From: Bacteroidota bacterium
Lineage (GTDB): Bacteria; Bacteroidota; Bacteroidia; Chitinophagales; Chitinophagaceae
Assembly (NCBI GenBank): GCA_018268105.1
Contig: JAFDXG010000042.1
Span: forward strand, 1 to 45,547
Direction of reading: 5' to 3'
Length of the DNA stretch: 45,547 nucleotides
The position numbers and the translations under genes are program-made. Under the pieces are notes generated by a model, which made no database searches, was not told the origin of the DNA, and was given only the letters and a program-made list of their open reading frames with translations. Shown piece after piece: positions 35,801 through 44,350 of the stretch. How positions within the stretch are numbered: the first letter of the stretch is position 1; every line of letters starts with the position of its first letter.

Positions 35801-38302
35801 TTAACCCCTTCCGGCTCTTCTTTCTCCCCCGGAAGGCCGGCTGATTCTTTCTGCACCCCCTGAATTCCGTACAGGTGCACTCTGTCTTTCTATTCTTTGT
35901 TCGGGTTGACGGGAAGGTTGAAAACTTCTTTCTGCTGGTTGTTCTCTCACTATGATGGGTTGTTGCCGGGGTTGTATATTGTTATTATATGGGTTTGCAG
36001 GCTGCTGCACTGATCGTCTTTCAATCTGACCTCTGTTGTAATCTGCAGGTTGTTGCACTGAACGTCTTTCAGCCTGTCGTCTATTGAAGTCCGAAGACTG
36101 TTGAATAGTCCGACTTTCTTCCTGCCCTCTGTTATAATCGGCAGACTGATTCCTGTTTTGAGGTGTTAGGTCGGTCGGTACTCTGCGGGAAATTATATTT
36201 GACGGACTGGAAGGTGTCGGATTGTTTTGTGGCAGAGATTCAAATGTTCTCCTTGATCGTATAGTTCCGGCTTCTGCTGACCTTCTCTCTTCATTATTAC
36301 TTCCTGGCTGAGAAGCTCTCTGTGAATAATTACCAGGTTGAACATTTCTCCCTATACCTGGTCTGCCACTATTGTAATTACTTTGATTTCGTGTAATCTC
36401 TCTTTCAACGGGTCGCGCATTTCCATATCGTCCGGCAGGTGATGATTGTATATTTCGGGAATATGCAGTGTTTACCCTCTGGTTATCTCTGGTGACAACT
36501 ACGCCTGTTCGACGATTGTATATATTGTTATTTTGATAAATATTAATATTGTTATTTATGACTACTGAATTATGACGTCCGTAATAACCATAATATCCAT
36601 CGTCATGGTATCCGCCATAATATCCTGACCGGTAGGGTGACCAGCAGTAAGATGGCCGGTAAATGGCTGGTCCCCACCAACCACCATAATATGACCATGG
36701 ACTATAATTGCCGATACCAAAATTGAACCAACCATAATTAAAATTGAATCCAAATCCCCAACCAGTCCATGGATTGTAGTGCATGTTAAAGCCCCATGTA
36801 TAGGGTCGCGGATAATAGTATCTTCCATACCATGGCTGATAATAATATCCTGTTCCATATACTACTGTTGGGCCATACACAAAAGTGTTGAGATACCCCG
36901 GGGTATACCCCACATAAATAAAGTCGGGGGTTACATCATAGATATAAACATATTTCATGGCATACACAGGATAACGGGGCGGGATAAGCGATACTTCGTA
37001 AGGACGTTCAACGCAAATCCTCCATGGACCATCAGGGCTATATGATTGAAACCAGACTCCTTTATCAACTGCATAGTAAGATCCTCTCCAACGCAAAACA
37101 TAAGATGAGGTATTCACAGCATAATCCATATCCGTTCCGGAAATATTATCAAAGCGCGGGTCTCCGTCATACTCGATATCAGCATTAGCTGTTTTTCGGT
37201 CCACCTTAGCCGTTTGTGGTACCTGGGTATTCATCACAGCATCTTTTGCCTCAGGGGTTCCGGCTACACTGGTAAGTACATTATCTTTAGCAGAACCAGC
37301 AGGAATTTTGGCAAAATCAGCAGGGAGTTTATCTGCCCCTATATATTGCCACCTTCCATCCAATGCTGTTGATCTGTACCAACGTCCGGAAAGCAATACA
37401 TAATACTGCTGGCTGGTTACATCCATAAATATATCATTGTCTGAATTTCTGACGTATAGCAAATTTGTTCCCTGAATTGGTGTAAAATTGGGTTCTCCAT
37501 CAGATTGTAATAGTTCTGCAGATTCGGTAGTAACAATAATATTGGATATCTCATATTCTTTTTGCTCCTGTTGCACATTATTGTCTTTATTTGCCTGTGC
37601 CACTTCCTCCTGTATCCTTTCCAGTTTGCCGGGTATGCTGGTGGTGATACTGTAAGGGCCGGTTACTGCAGTAGCAGTATACCAGTGTTTTCCACCATAT
37701 AAAAAGAACCGGTTGTCGTTTTTCAAAATTATAAAAGGCGTATTGACTACTGTTTGTACATTCCACTTACTATTGTTTTGCAGTCGGGGCGTTCCATCAA
37801 TCACTACCAGGATTGAAGGTTTGTTGGTGTATAAAATTTTCGGAGGATTATTATTTATTTTGGATGACAAATTTGTTTCTTCCCGGTTGAGCTGTAAAGC
37901 AGCATTAATATCATTTAATGGAATTGTAATGTTCCAGTTATTCATTTTTCCGGTGATGTCATCCTGAAGTGCAGTTAAATTATCCTGGCTATTTTCGTTG
38001 GGTAACTTAATTGTATTTACCTGAATGGAGCTCAGGCTTACCTGCTGTCCCCGCGTATCTGCATTAGCATTTAACCAGATCATTCCAAATACGGGATCTT
38101 CTTTCCCATCTTTCAGGACAGATATGGCAGCAGTTGCTTCCAGCACTCCATTTGAAAATGCTTCCGGCTGAAGTTGATATACTTTTACAATGTTTCCATT
38201 TGAATTGGTAAAAGATTTGGGCCATACATTTTGTGAGATGGCAGTGGCTGGCAGAATAATTCCTGCAGTAAGTACGGCAAGTATTGTGTAAAAAGTTTTC
38301 AT
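35801..38302 (-). CDS. Large exported repetitive protein, Tyr/Gly-rich with Gln/Arg-rich tail
   Basis: 833 residues with signal peptide (about 1-24, GIILPATAIS). Three copies of a beta-rich module occur at about 168-220, 268-322 and 379-430, each ending in a W-Y/F...GPW/GRW-type motif (KHWYTATAVTGPY, GRWYRSTALDGRW, GVWFQSYSPDGPW). Residues 480-600 are strongly aromatic and glycine-rich (YYGGWWGP, YYGGYHDDGYYGYYG). The tail (610-833) is disordered, rich in Gln, Arg, Asn and Ser, with three 16-residue tandem repeats (SADYNRGQEESRTIQQ type; DNA 36002-36145). Similar repeat/aromatic proteins have been annotated as carbohydrate-binding family V/XII-like, but I cannot assign a function. Probably an envelope or matrix structural protein. 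Confidence 0.75.
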   Translation of the reverse strand: MKTFYTILAVLTAGIILPATAISQNVWPKSFTNSNGNIVKVYQLQPEAFSNGVLEATAAISVLKDGKEDPVFGMIWLNANADTRGQQVSLSSIQVNTIKLPNENSQDNLTALQDDITGKMNNWNITIPLNDINAALQLNREETNLSSKINNNPPKILYTNKPSILVVIDGTPRLQNNSKWNVQTVVNTPFIILKNDNRFFLYGGKHWYTATAVTGPYSITTSIPGKLERIQEEVAQANKDNNVQQEQKEYEISNIIVTTESAELLQSDGEPNFTPIQGTNLLYVRNSDNDIFMDVTSQQYYVLLSGRWYRSTALDGRWQYIGADKLPADFAKIPAGSAKDNVLTSVAGTPEAKDAVMNTQVPQTAKVDRKTANADIEYDGDPRFDNISGTDMDYAVNTSSYVLRWRGSYYAVDKGVWFQSYSPDGPWRICVERPYEVSLIPPRYPVYAMKYVYIYDVTPDFIYVGYTPGYLNTFVYGPTVVYGTGYYYQPWYGRYYYPRPYTWGFNMHYNPWTGWGFGFNFNYGWFNFGIGNYSPWSYYGGWWGPAIYRPSYCWSPYRSGYYGGYHDDGYYGYYGRHNSVVINNNINIYQNNNIYNRRTGVVVTRDNQRVNTAYSRNIQSSPAGRYGNARPVEREITRNQSNYNSGRPGIGRNVQPGNYSQRASQPGSNNEERRSAEAGTIRSRRTFESLPQNNPTPSSPSNIISRRVPTDLTPQNRNQSADYNRGQEESRTIQQSSDFNRRQAERRSVQQPADYNRGQIERRSVQQPANPYNNNIQPRQQPIIVREQPAERSFQPSRQPEQRIERQSAPVRNSGGAERISRPSGGERRAGRG
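36002..36145 (-). repeat. Three tandem 48-base repeats coding 16-residue units
   Basis: Units of exactly 48 bases at 36002-36049, 36050-36097 and 36098-36145 encode xxDxNRxQxExRxxQQ. The first and second units in the coding direction diverge more than the last two. They lie in the disordered tail and can change in number by slippage without shifting frame. Confidence 0.8.
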
Positions 38303-38513
38303 GTCAGGAAGTTTTTTTATAATAATAGGACGATTATTTTGGTTGTCAGTTTAAAAATAACGAATAGAACTTCCTTTTGTAACAGATACTTTGTTAATAA
38401 TTTAACGAATAGTGTGAAAGATTTGCTAATACTATTACTGTATGTGTGCTATGCATGGGTTTTGCTAAACGTGGTTTCTTTGCCACGTACCTCTGTCTTG
38501 TCGTCTCCGGCAA

Positions 38514-39845
38514 CTATTCACTAAACTCAAATCCCAGCTTCTTTAATCCATTCTGTATTTCCGGACAGCTCATAAATAAATTCCACAACAATCCGCTTCT
38601 GTAATTTTCTATCATCACAATTATTGGGCCCTGATCTATTGCCAGGTGTGATTTAGCATACCAGTTTTTTGTTTCATTAAATGCATCTGTAAATCCGTAT
38701 TCACTCCATATCTTGTCACCCAGGTCGTAGTAAAAATGCCTGAGTGCTTTCATGGAATAGTCGGGGGTGTATGGAAAAGCGGATAATGCTGCGGAGGGGG
38801 TTATTGTGCCAAAATCATTTGTGGGGGAAAATGCATTATATCCGTCATACGTGTCGCTGGCAGTAAGCCCCCAGCAGTTTTCGCCATATCCTTTAAATTT
38901 CTTAGGATTATCTACACAGTAATCGTGATTAATGAGCGTATGATTTACATTTTGTTGCCAGTAATCTGCATATTGGTCTTTTAACCCTTTTGGATTTAAA
39001 CCCAGGAATGAATATTGTGAAAAAAACAAAGGACCACCGTAGTCAAATCCGAGTGGAAGCAGGTGACCATAGAAAGTTTTTCCATTTTTAAAAAAATCGC
39101 TTTGTGCCCAACCTCCGTAATATACCGATGCTGGTACGGTATACTTTTCTGCACTGGCTGCAAGTATATAGGTGATCAAACACTCGTTGAAGCCTCTCAA
39201 AGGAAAATTCATAGCCCAGCCATTATTAGGGCTCCAGTGCCAATACAACACATCCCGCCCATCGCGGGTAAACCAATTCCACTCTATATCATTCCAAAGC
39301 CAGTTAATCCGGTTACGTAATTCTGTTTCAATTTTATCAATACTATTAAAATATTGTCTTGCACATAAAAGCCCCTGAAACAGAAACGAAGATTCTACAA
39401 GGTCTGCGCCATCATCTTTCCGGCTGAAGGGAATGGTTTTACCTGTAGCGCCGTTTAACCAATGCGGGAATACCCCATGATAGGCATCTGCTTTTGACAA
39501 AAACCTTACCATCTTCAATAAAAACCTTGCCGCAGTATCTCTTGTTATCCATTTCCGTTCGGCTGCAACAATTATTGACATGATACCAAAACCTGTCCCA
39601 CCTGTTGTTACTACATCATTGCTATAGTTATCGGTATTACTTCTTTCTCTTGCCATCCCACTTACGGGGTGGCCAAAATCCCAAAAATATCGGAAGGTTT
39701 GCCTTTGCGCTACATCAAGCAGTGCGGAGTCAGAAAGGTCTTTCGGCCGATTGGTGGCATCGAAAACCTGTTGAATATCTTTCTTTTTCTGAGCATCGGC
39801 TGTAATGCTGAAAAGAAGTAAAGTGAAAAGTAATATATGCTTCAT
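38514..39845 (-). CDS. GH144-type beta-1,2-glucanase, exported
   Basis: 443 residues from ATG at 39843-39845 with signal peptide MKHILLFTLLLFSITADAQ. Nearly the whole mature chain is the glycoamylase-like (PF10091) alpha/alpha barrel: FRYFWDFGHPVSGMARERSN, GGTGFGIMSII, FPHWLNGATG, DGADLVESSFL, YWHWSPNNGWAMNFPLRGFNE and QGPIIVMIENYRSGLLWNLF. Two conserved glutamates, Glu151 (ADLVE) and Glu221 (GFNE), are 70 apart, as in Chitinophaga endo-beta-1,2-glucanase, the GH144 founder, as far as I recall it. It probably cuts beta-1,2-glucan to sophorose or longer oligomers in the periplasm. It follows a lipidated paralogue after 30 bases and is the last gene of the locus. Confidence 0.82.
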   Translation of the reverse strand: MKHILLFTLLLFSITADAQKKKDIQQVFDATNRPKDLSDSALLDVAQRQTFRYFWDFGHPVSGMARERSNTDNYSNDVVTTGGTGFGIMSIIVAAERKWITRDTAARFLLKMVRFLSKADAYHGVFPHWLNGATGKTIPFSRKDDGADLVESSFLFQGLLCARQYFNSIDKIETELRNRINWLWNDIEWNWFTRDGRDVLYWHWSPNNGWAMNFPLRGFNECLITYILAASAEKYTVPASVYYGGWAQSDFFKNGKTFYGHLLPLGFDYGGPLFFSQYSFLGLNPKGLKDQYADYWQQNVNHTLINHDYCVDNPKKFKGYGENCWGLTASDTYDGYNAFSPTNDFGTITPSAALSAFPYTPDYSMKALRHFYYDLGDKIWSEYGFTDAFNETKNWYAKSHLAIDQGPIIVMIENYRSGLLWNLFMSCPEIQNGLKKLGFEFSE

Positions 39846-39875
39846 AACAATCAAAATTTCGTTTTGAAAATAAAC

Positions 39876-41528
39876 TTATAATCCGGGTGCACTAAACCCT
39901 AATGATTTCAAACCGGTTTTTACTTCCGGGCAGCTCATCAATAAATTCCACAGCAATCCGCTCCGGTAATTTTCAATCATTACAATTTGCGGGCCCTGGT
40001 CTATGGCTAAAAAAGAATTGGCGAACCAAAGGTCATGCAGTGAAAATGCGTCAACAAAACCATAGTCCTTCCATATTTTATCACCCAAAACATAATAAAA
40101 AAACTTAAGGGCTTTCATTGACTCTACAGGAGTATATGGCAATGAAGATATAGCAGCGGTGGGTGCAATCACTCCAACATCATTTGTTGGTGAGCTGGCG
40201 GTATAACCATCTTGTATATCGCTTGCCGTTAGTCCCCAGCAGCTATCACTATAGCCATACCATTTCCTGGGGTTTGCTTTGCAATATTCATAATTAATGA
40301 GTGAATGACTGGTGGTTTGCGTGGTATAGTTTGCGTAAGCATCCGTTAGTTCATTGGGGTTTATTCCTAAGAATGAGTAATGTGAAAAGAACAGCGGACC
40401 TCCCAGCGACGGGCCTAAAGGCAACTGATAGCCGTAAAAAGTATTGCCATTTAAAAAGGATGCCCCGGAGGCCCAGCCATTTGTATAAACCGATGGTGGA
40501 ATACCATGAGTAGTGGAAGACGCCGCAAGTATATAGGTAATGAGACATTCATTCCAACCTTGTATTGGAAAATTCATGATCCATTGTTTTGTATCACTAT
40601 AGTGCCAGTACAGTACATTCTGTCCGCTATTCCTGAACCAATCCCACTCCACTCCGTTCCACAAATCATTAATATCATTCCTTAAAGCAGTTTCTTCAGC
40701 GTCTGTTCCATTAAAATATTGCCTGGCAGTAAGCAAGCCCGCCATTAAATAAGAAGTTTCCACCAGGTCTGCACCATCATCATTGGCACTGAAAGGGATA
40801 ATAGCACCGGTGGTTCCATTTAACCAGTGCGGAAATGCACCTTTCACTTTTACCGCTGTATTCTTTAAAAAGCCAACAATCTTTTGCATACGGGCAAGCC
40901 CATCGGCCCTGGTAATAAAATTTCGGCTAACCGCCACTGGTATAGCCATTATGCCAAACCCGGTACCGCCGGAAGTAACCACATCATTATTCCCATTGCT
41001 TCTTTCCCTTGCCAGTCCGCTTACCGGATGGCCAAAGTCCCAGAAGTATTTAAATGTTTGTTGCTGAATTTTATCAAGCAGAGCGCTGTCACTTATTACC
41101 GGAAATTTATATGAAGGATCATACCTGGTTTGCAACTTTATTTCAACAGGAAAGATCAACTTTCCCCCGGACTTTGATTTCAGCGTATTATTAACAGTAA
41201 GCATATAGTTTGAAAGATATGATAAGGCAGATTTTGGCTGTATTACTAATATGCTGTCGTCATTTTGATAATTTAAATTGTAACCGGCGGTGTGCAGCGC
41301 AATAGCCGAAGCAACCGAAGCCCTGTCTATGGCTACCGGAAAATAAAGCCGGATACCCGGATTTACACTTGTCCCCTTGTTGTCTGTTTGGTTAGTGATT
41401 CCATCTACGTCCCAACTATTGATAGAAAAATCCTGAGCCGGGGATAGTGGTGCAGGATCGCTGCCCTTTTTGCATGCAGTGATGAAAACCGCATGAAACA
41501 ACAAAACTGCAAATACTATTTTTCTCAT
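39876..41528 (-). CDS. Surface lipoprotein GH144-type beta-1,2-glucanase with N-terminal Ig-like module
   Basis: 550 residues. Lipobox ITAC with Cys19 and the tether KKGSDPAP. Residues 35-135 form an Ig-like (Big_5-type) domain (PGIRLYFPVAIDRASV, YLSNYMLTVNNTLKS). The catalytic barrel (about 145-550) is a close paralogue of the next gene: FKYFWDFGHPVSGLARERSN, DDGADLVETSY with Glu257, and PIQGWNE with Glu327, again 70 apart. Lipidation suggests surface exposure, so this enzyme likely makes the first cut, while the unlipidated copy acts inside. Part of the SusC/SusD operon, separated from it by a strong hairpin at 41603. Confidence 0.82.
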   Translation of the reverse strand: MRKIVFAVLLFHAVFITACKKGSDPAPLSPAQDFSINSWDVDGITNQTDNKGTSVNPGIRLYFPVAIDRASVASAIALHTAGYNLNYQNDDSILVIQPKSALSYLSNYMLTVNNTLKSKSGGKLIFPVEIKLQTRYDPSYKFPVISDSALLDKIQQQTFKYFWDFGHPVSGLARERSNGNNDVVTSGGTGFGIMAIPVAVSRNFITRADGLARMQKIVGFLKNTAVKVKGAFPHWLNGTTGAIIPFSANDDGADLVETSYLMAGLLTARQYFNGTDAEETALRNDINDLWNGVEWDWFRNSGQNVLYWHYSDTKQWIMNFPIQGWNECLITYILAASSTTHGIPPSVYTNGWASGASFLNGNTFYGYQLPLGPSLGGPLFFSHYSFLGINPNELTDAYANYTTQTTSHSLINYEYCKANPRKWYGYSDSCWGLTASDIQDGYTASSPTNDVGVIAPTAAISSLPYTPVESMKALKFFYYVLGDKIWKDYGFVDAFSLHDLWFANSFLAIDQGPQIVMIENYRSGLLWNLLMSCPEVKTGLKSLGFSAPGL

Positions 41529-41602
41529 TTCCCGGTCCTGTATGTTTAAAAGTCAAAAGTGGTAATACGGGCTGTGGTTTTGGGCTCCCGATCTTTTATT
41601 AA

Positions 41603-41638
41603 AAACGCTTTACGGTTTTGCCGTACCGTAAAGCGTTT
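41603..41638 (-). terminator. Intercistronic hairpin within the polysaccharide locus
   Basis: AAACGCTTTACGG and CCGTAAAGCGTTT, a perfect 13-base stem with 10-base loop. On the minus strand it is followed by TTAATAA, a weak T-run. It falls between the LamG lipoprotein and the first glucanase gene, so it may end part of the transcripts or protect the 3' end of the transport messages. Confidence 0.6.
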
Positions 41639-41670
41639 AATAAATATGTCAATTTAGAGTAAGCTTAAAA

Positions 41671-42753
41671 TTAGTGTTGCATTAAAAGTTGAATGTCATC
41701 TGGTGTTAATACTTTATTGAATACCCTGAATTCATCGTATAAACTTAAATCAGATAAATGACCCCAGTAAGTGAATGAAGGTGCTCCAGAACCGATTGTC
41801 ATAGTTGTACTTGTTGAAAAGTCGAACGTAGTAGTATATGTCGCTGTTCTTTGAAGAACACCATTGAAATAGATTTTAGACTCGGTTGGAGAAACGGTAA
41901 CTGCGATATGCTGCCATTCACCTCCTGAGCCAGAAAGAGCTCCTCCATCATTCCATGATTCTCCTGAACCAATACCTACATTTAATTTGACTGTTTGGGA
42001 ACTTGTACTTCCTTCTCTGAATAGCCGGAGTCCCTGGTTTCTATTGTCATCAGAATTATTATCATTATCATTAATAGTAATTATCCCTGAACGATCCGGA
42101 GAAGTATTCAGTTTATACCAAAAAGAAAAACTGATTCCCTCCGGGCTATATAGGCCTGCAATGGGAAATGAAATGTAAGCATCCGCAGCTCCCTGATAAG
42201 CGGCGCCAGTATGACCACCGGTTGCACTTGTAGTACCCGGGTTGCCCGTAACGGTTGGGGAAACAAAATTTATCAGATCTTTATAATCACCACCTGCATT
42301 AAAAGGAACATATAAAGTTTCACTTTCTAAAACTTTATCGTATTTCGTTATGTTAAACGCAAAAGATTTGGTAGTACTTTTCCCGGACAGATCAGTTGCA
42401 ACGACTTCAAAAGTGTGAGCGCCTATTGCTAAATCAGGATAAGTATAAACTCCTGACATTCCTCTGTAATCTATAAAGCTGGAGTATGATTTTAATAACG
42501 ACCCGTCAAGGGAAATATCAACTTTGCTTAACTCAATATCATCATTGACATTAAATTTAAAATCAAAATTTGCGGCCACTGTGGTAGCCGGATATTGAAT
42601 GTCGGACGAAGGACTAAGTATCTCTACGGTTGGTGGCAGCACATCTGGCCCCGGGTCTACTTTTGAAATTGGGTCTATGTAGCCTTTTTTACAGGCTGTA
42701 AAGGAAAATATTAACCCTATTCCTAAAATTATACACTTGAAAATATTTTTCAT
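41671..42753 (-). CDS. LamG-domain surface glycan-binding lipoprotein (SusE-like position)
   Basis: 360 residues. Lipobox FTAC with Cys21 and KKGYIDP. Residues about 40-140 are an Ig/cadherin-like module (PPTVEILSPSSDIQYPATTV, ELSKVDISLDG). Residues about 150-360 are a LamG/concanavalin-type sandwich (EGISFSFWYKLNTSPDRSGI, EWQHIAVTVSPTESKIYFNG, LSLYDEFRVFNKVLTPDDIQ). No catalytic residues of GH16 are evident. Directly after SusD, it fits the role of a surface glycan-binding protein (SGBP) that holds the polysaccharide. The binding specificity is inferred only from the enzymes that follow. Confidence 0.82.
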   Translation of the reverse strand: MKNIFKCIILGIGLIFSFTACKKGYIDPISKVDPGPDVLPPTVEILSPSSDIQYPATTVAANFDFKFNVNDDIELSKVDISLDGSLLKSYSSFIDYRGMSGVYTYPDLAIGAHTFEVVATDLSGKSTTKSFAFNITKYDKVLESETLYVPFNAGGDYKDLINFVSPTVTGNPGTTSATGGHTGAAYQGAADAYISFPIAGLYSPEGISFSFWYKLNTSPDRSGIITINDNDNNSDDNRNQGLRLFREGSTSSQTVKLNVGIGSGESWNDGGALSGSGGEWQHIAVTVSPTESKIYFNGVLQRTATYTTTFDFSTSTTMTIGSGAPSFTYWGHLSDLSLYDEFRVFNKVLTPDDIQLLMQH

Positions 42754-42772
42754 AATTATAATACTTAATGAA

Positions 42773-44326
42773 TTAATGATCGGGATGCGTGGCCGCGTAT
42801 TCTTTTAAAATAGGGCTCTTATCTAATTGAGGTAAAGGATAAGGGAGGTATTTTTTGGCCATGGTAAATGTTCTGCCGTCATAACTCAACTCAGCAGCAT
42901 TTTCCAATCGGATCATATCGTAATACCTGTTACCCCATTCCATCGCCAGTTCTGCAAATTTCTCGTCTATTACCTGCTGGCTGGTTACACCAGATAAAGG
43001 AAGCATATTTGCCCTTGCCCTTACTAAGTTTACGGCAGCATCTGCGCTTCCTGCTGATGCATTGCCGCCACGGGTTACTGCTTCTGCATACATTAACAGT
43101 ATTTCCGCATACCTGATAATGTTCATGTTTTTATTACTGGCATAATCCGTCCTTCCCGGGATTAATTCTGTTGTAGGAAGATAATGCTTGCCACTATAGA
43201 AATAAACCCTGGGGGAATTCAGGAAAACATCCCCTTCGGGGGTAGTGTTTGAAACCCATGCCGGAAGTGTAGCAAATGCAGGATCTGATTTAATTTTATC
43301 AATACCATCGGGTGTAAAAATTACACTTGTCTGGAGACGGGCCTTCTCACCTCTTTTCAACATAAATTTTATGTATTTCTCACTGGGTTCAAAGAACCCC
43401 CAGCCACCACTGGCGTTACTGACTGCGGGAGTCCAGTTTGTAGGTCCAAAAAAATCATTTAAATAATTCCTGTTATCCCCTGACCCTGAATTAAAATCCG
43501 AGTATTGCACTTCCAGAATATTCTCACTTGATAATTTGCCTGCGGTTTTAAATTCTTTATTAAAATCGCCATACAGGCTAAATTTACCGGAAGATATAAT
43601 CTCAGCCGTTGTGGCGGCTACCGCCGTATAATCTTTTAATTCCTGCTCGGCCATCGCCTTTACTGCCAAAGCGGTATATTTTGTAACCCCTCCTTTTAAA
43701 TCAGTTCTTTGATTGGGATGCATATCCGGTAATTTTGTAGTTGCATCTGCCATTTCTGTTTTTATCCAGTTCATGATCTCATCTTTGGGCTGCATGGAAA
43801 GGAGGCTGGGGTCTGTAGAAGTTACTTTAAACACACCACCAAATGTTCTTGATAATGTTAACGTAAGCCAACCCCGCAATACCTGGCATTCAGCTATGTA
43901 TTGATCTATCAAAGCAGAACTTACACCGCCTGCCCTGAATTTTTCTAACTGTTCAATTTGCGCAGTAATTTGGAGTACATGCTGAAACAGTCCATCCCAG
44001 GCATTATTTATCATCCAAAAGTTAGCATCATACACAAACATATCCTCATCGTGAAACGGGGGCTGATCAAAAGTGCCATTCCTGCCACCCCCGGAATTTA
44101 CATCATCCCCGCGAACGGCCAGGCAGGGAACGTGTTCCCACCAAAAATCATAGAACGACTGGTATGCGCCTACCAAAGCTGCTTTTGCTGCACTGGGGCT
44201 GGTATAATCCACATTTCCGGCCACAGTTTCCAATTCTTTTGGTTCATCTAATTGCTTGGTACAATCCGTTAATAAAAACGTTGTAACAATTAATAAAGAC
44301 GCCCATAAATATTTTTTACTTTTCAT
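42773..44326 (-). CDS. susD: RagB/SusD-family nutrient-binding outer membrane lipoprotein
   Basis: 517 residues. The signal peptide ends with LLTDC (Cys22), an atypical lipobox with Asp at -1. N-terminal SusD-like domain (VDYTSPSAAKAALVGAYQSF, QYIAECQVLRGWLTLTLSRT) with TPR helices, and the C-terminal SusD/RagB domain (NIIRYAEILLMYAEAVTRGG, NLVRARANMLP, ELAMEWGNRYYDMIRL). It forms the lid of the SusC transporter and binds incoming glycan. Starts 25 bases after susC; last part of the transporter pair. Confidence 0.93.
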   Translation of the reverse strand: MKSKKYLWASLLIVTTFLLTDCTKQLDEPKELETVAGNVDYTSPSAAKAALVGAYQSFYDFWWEHVPCLAVRGDDVNSGGGRNGTFDQPPFHDEDMFVYDANFWMINNAWDGLFQHVLQITAQIEQLEKFRAGGVSSALIDQYIAECQVLRGWLTLTLSRTFGGVFKVTSTDPSLLSMQPKDEIMNWIKTEMADATTKLPDMHPNQRTDLKGGVTKYTALAVKAMAEQELKDYTAVAATTAEIISSGKFSLYGDFNKEFKTAGKLSSENILEVQYSDFNSGSGDNRNYLNDFFGPTNWTPAVSNASGGWGFFEPSEKYIKFMLKRGEKARLQTSVIFTPDGIDKIKSDPAFATLPAWVSNTTPEGDVFLNSPRVYFYSGKHYLPTTELIPGRTDYASNKNMNIIRYAEILLMYAEAVTRGGNASAGSADAAVNLVRARANMLPLSGVTSQQVIDEKFAELAMEWGNRYYDMIRLENAAELSYDGRTFTMAKKYLPYPLPQLDKSPILKEYAATHPDH

Positions 44327-44350
44327 TTTATTAATTTTAAAATGCTGATA

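Noticed and set aside
36562..36858. Minus-strand ORF of His/Ile-rich peptide in the repetitive protein gene
   Set aside because: Alternate-frame reading of the Tyr/Gly-rich codons; no independent start signal.
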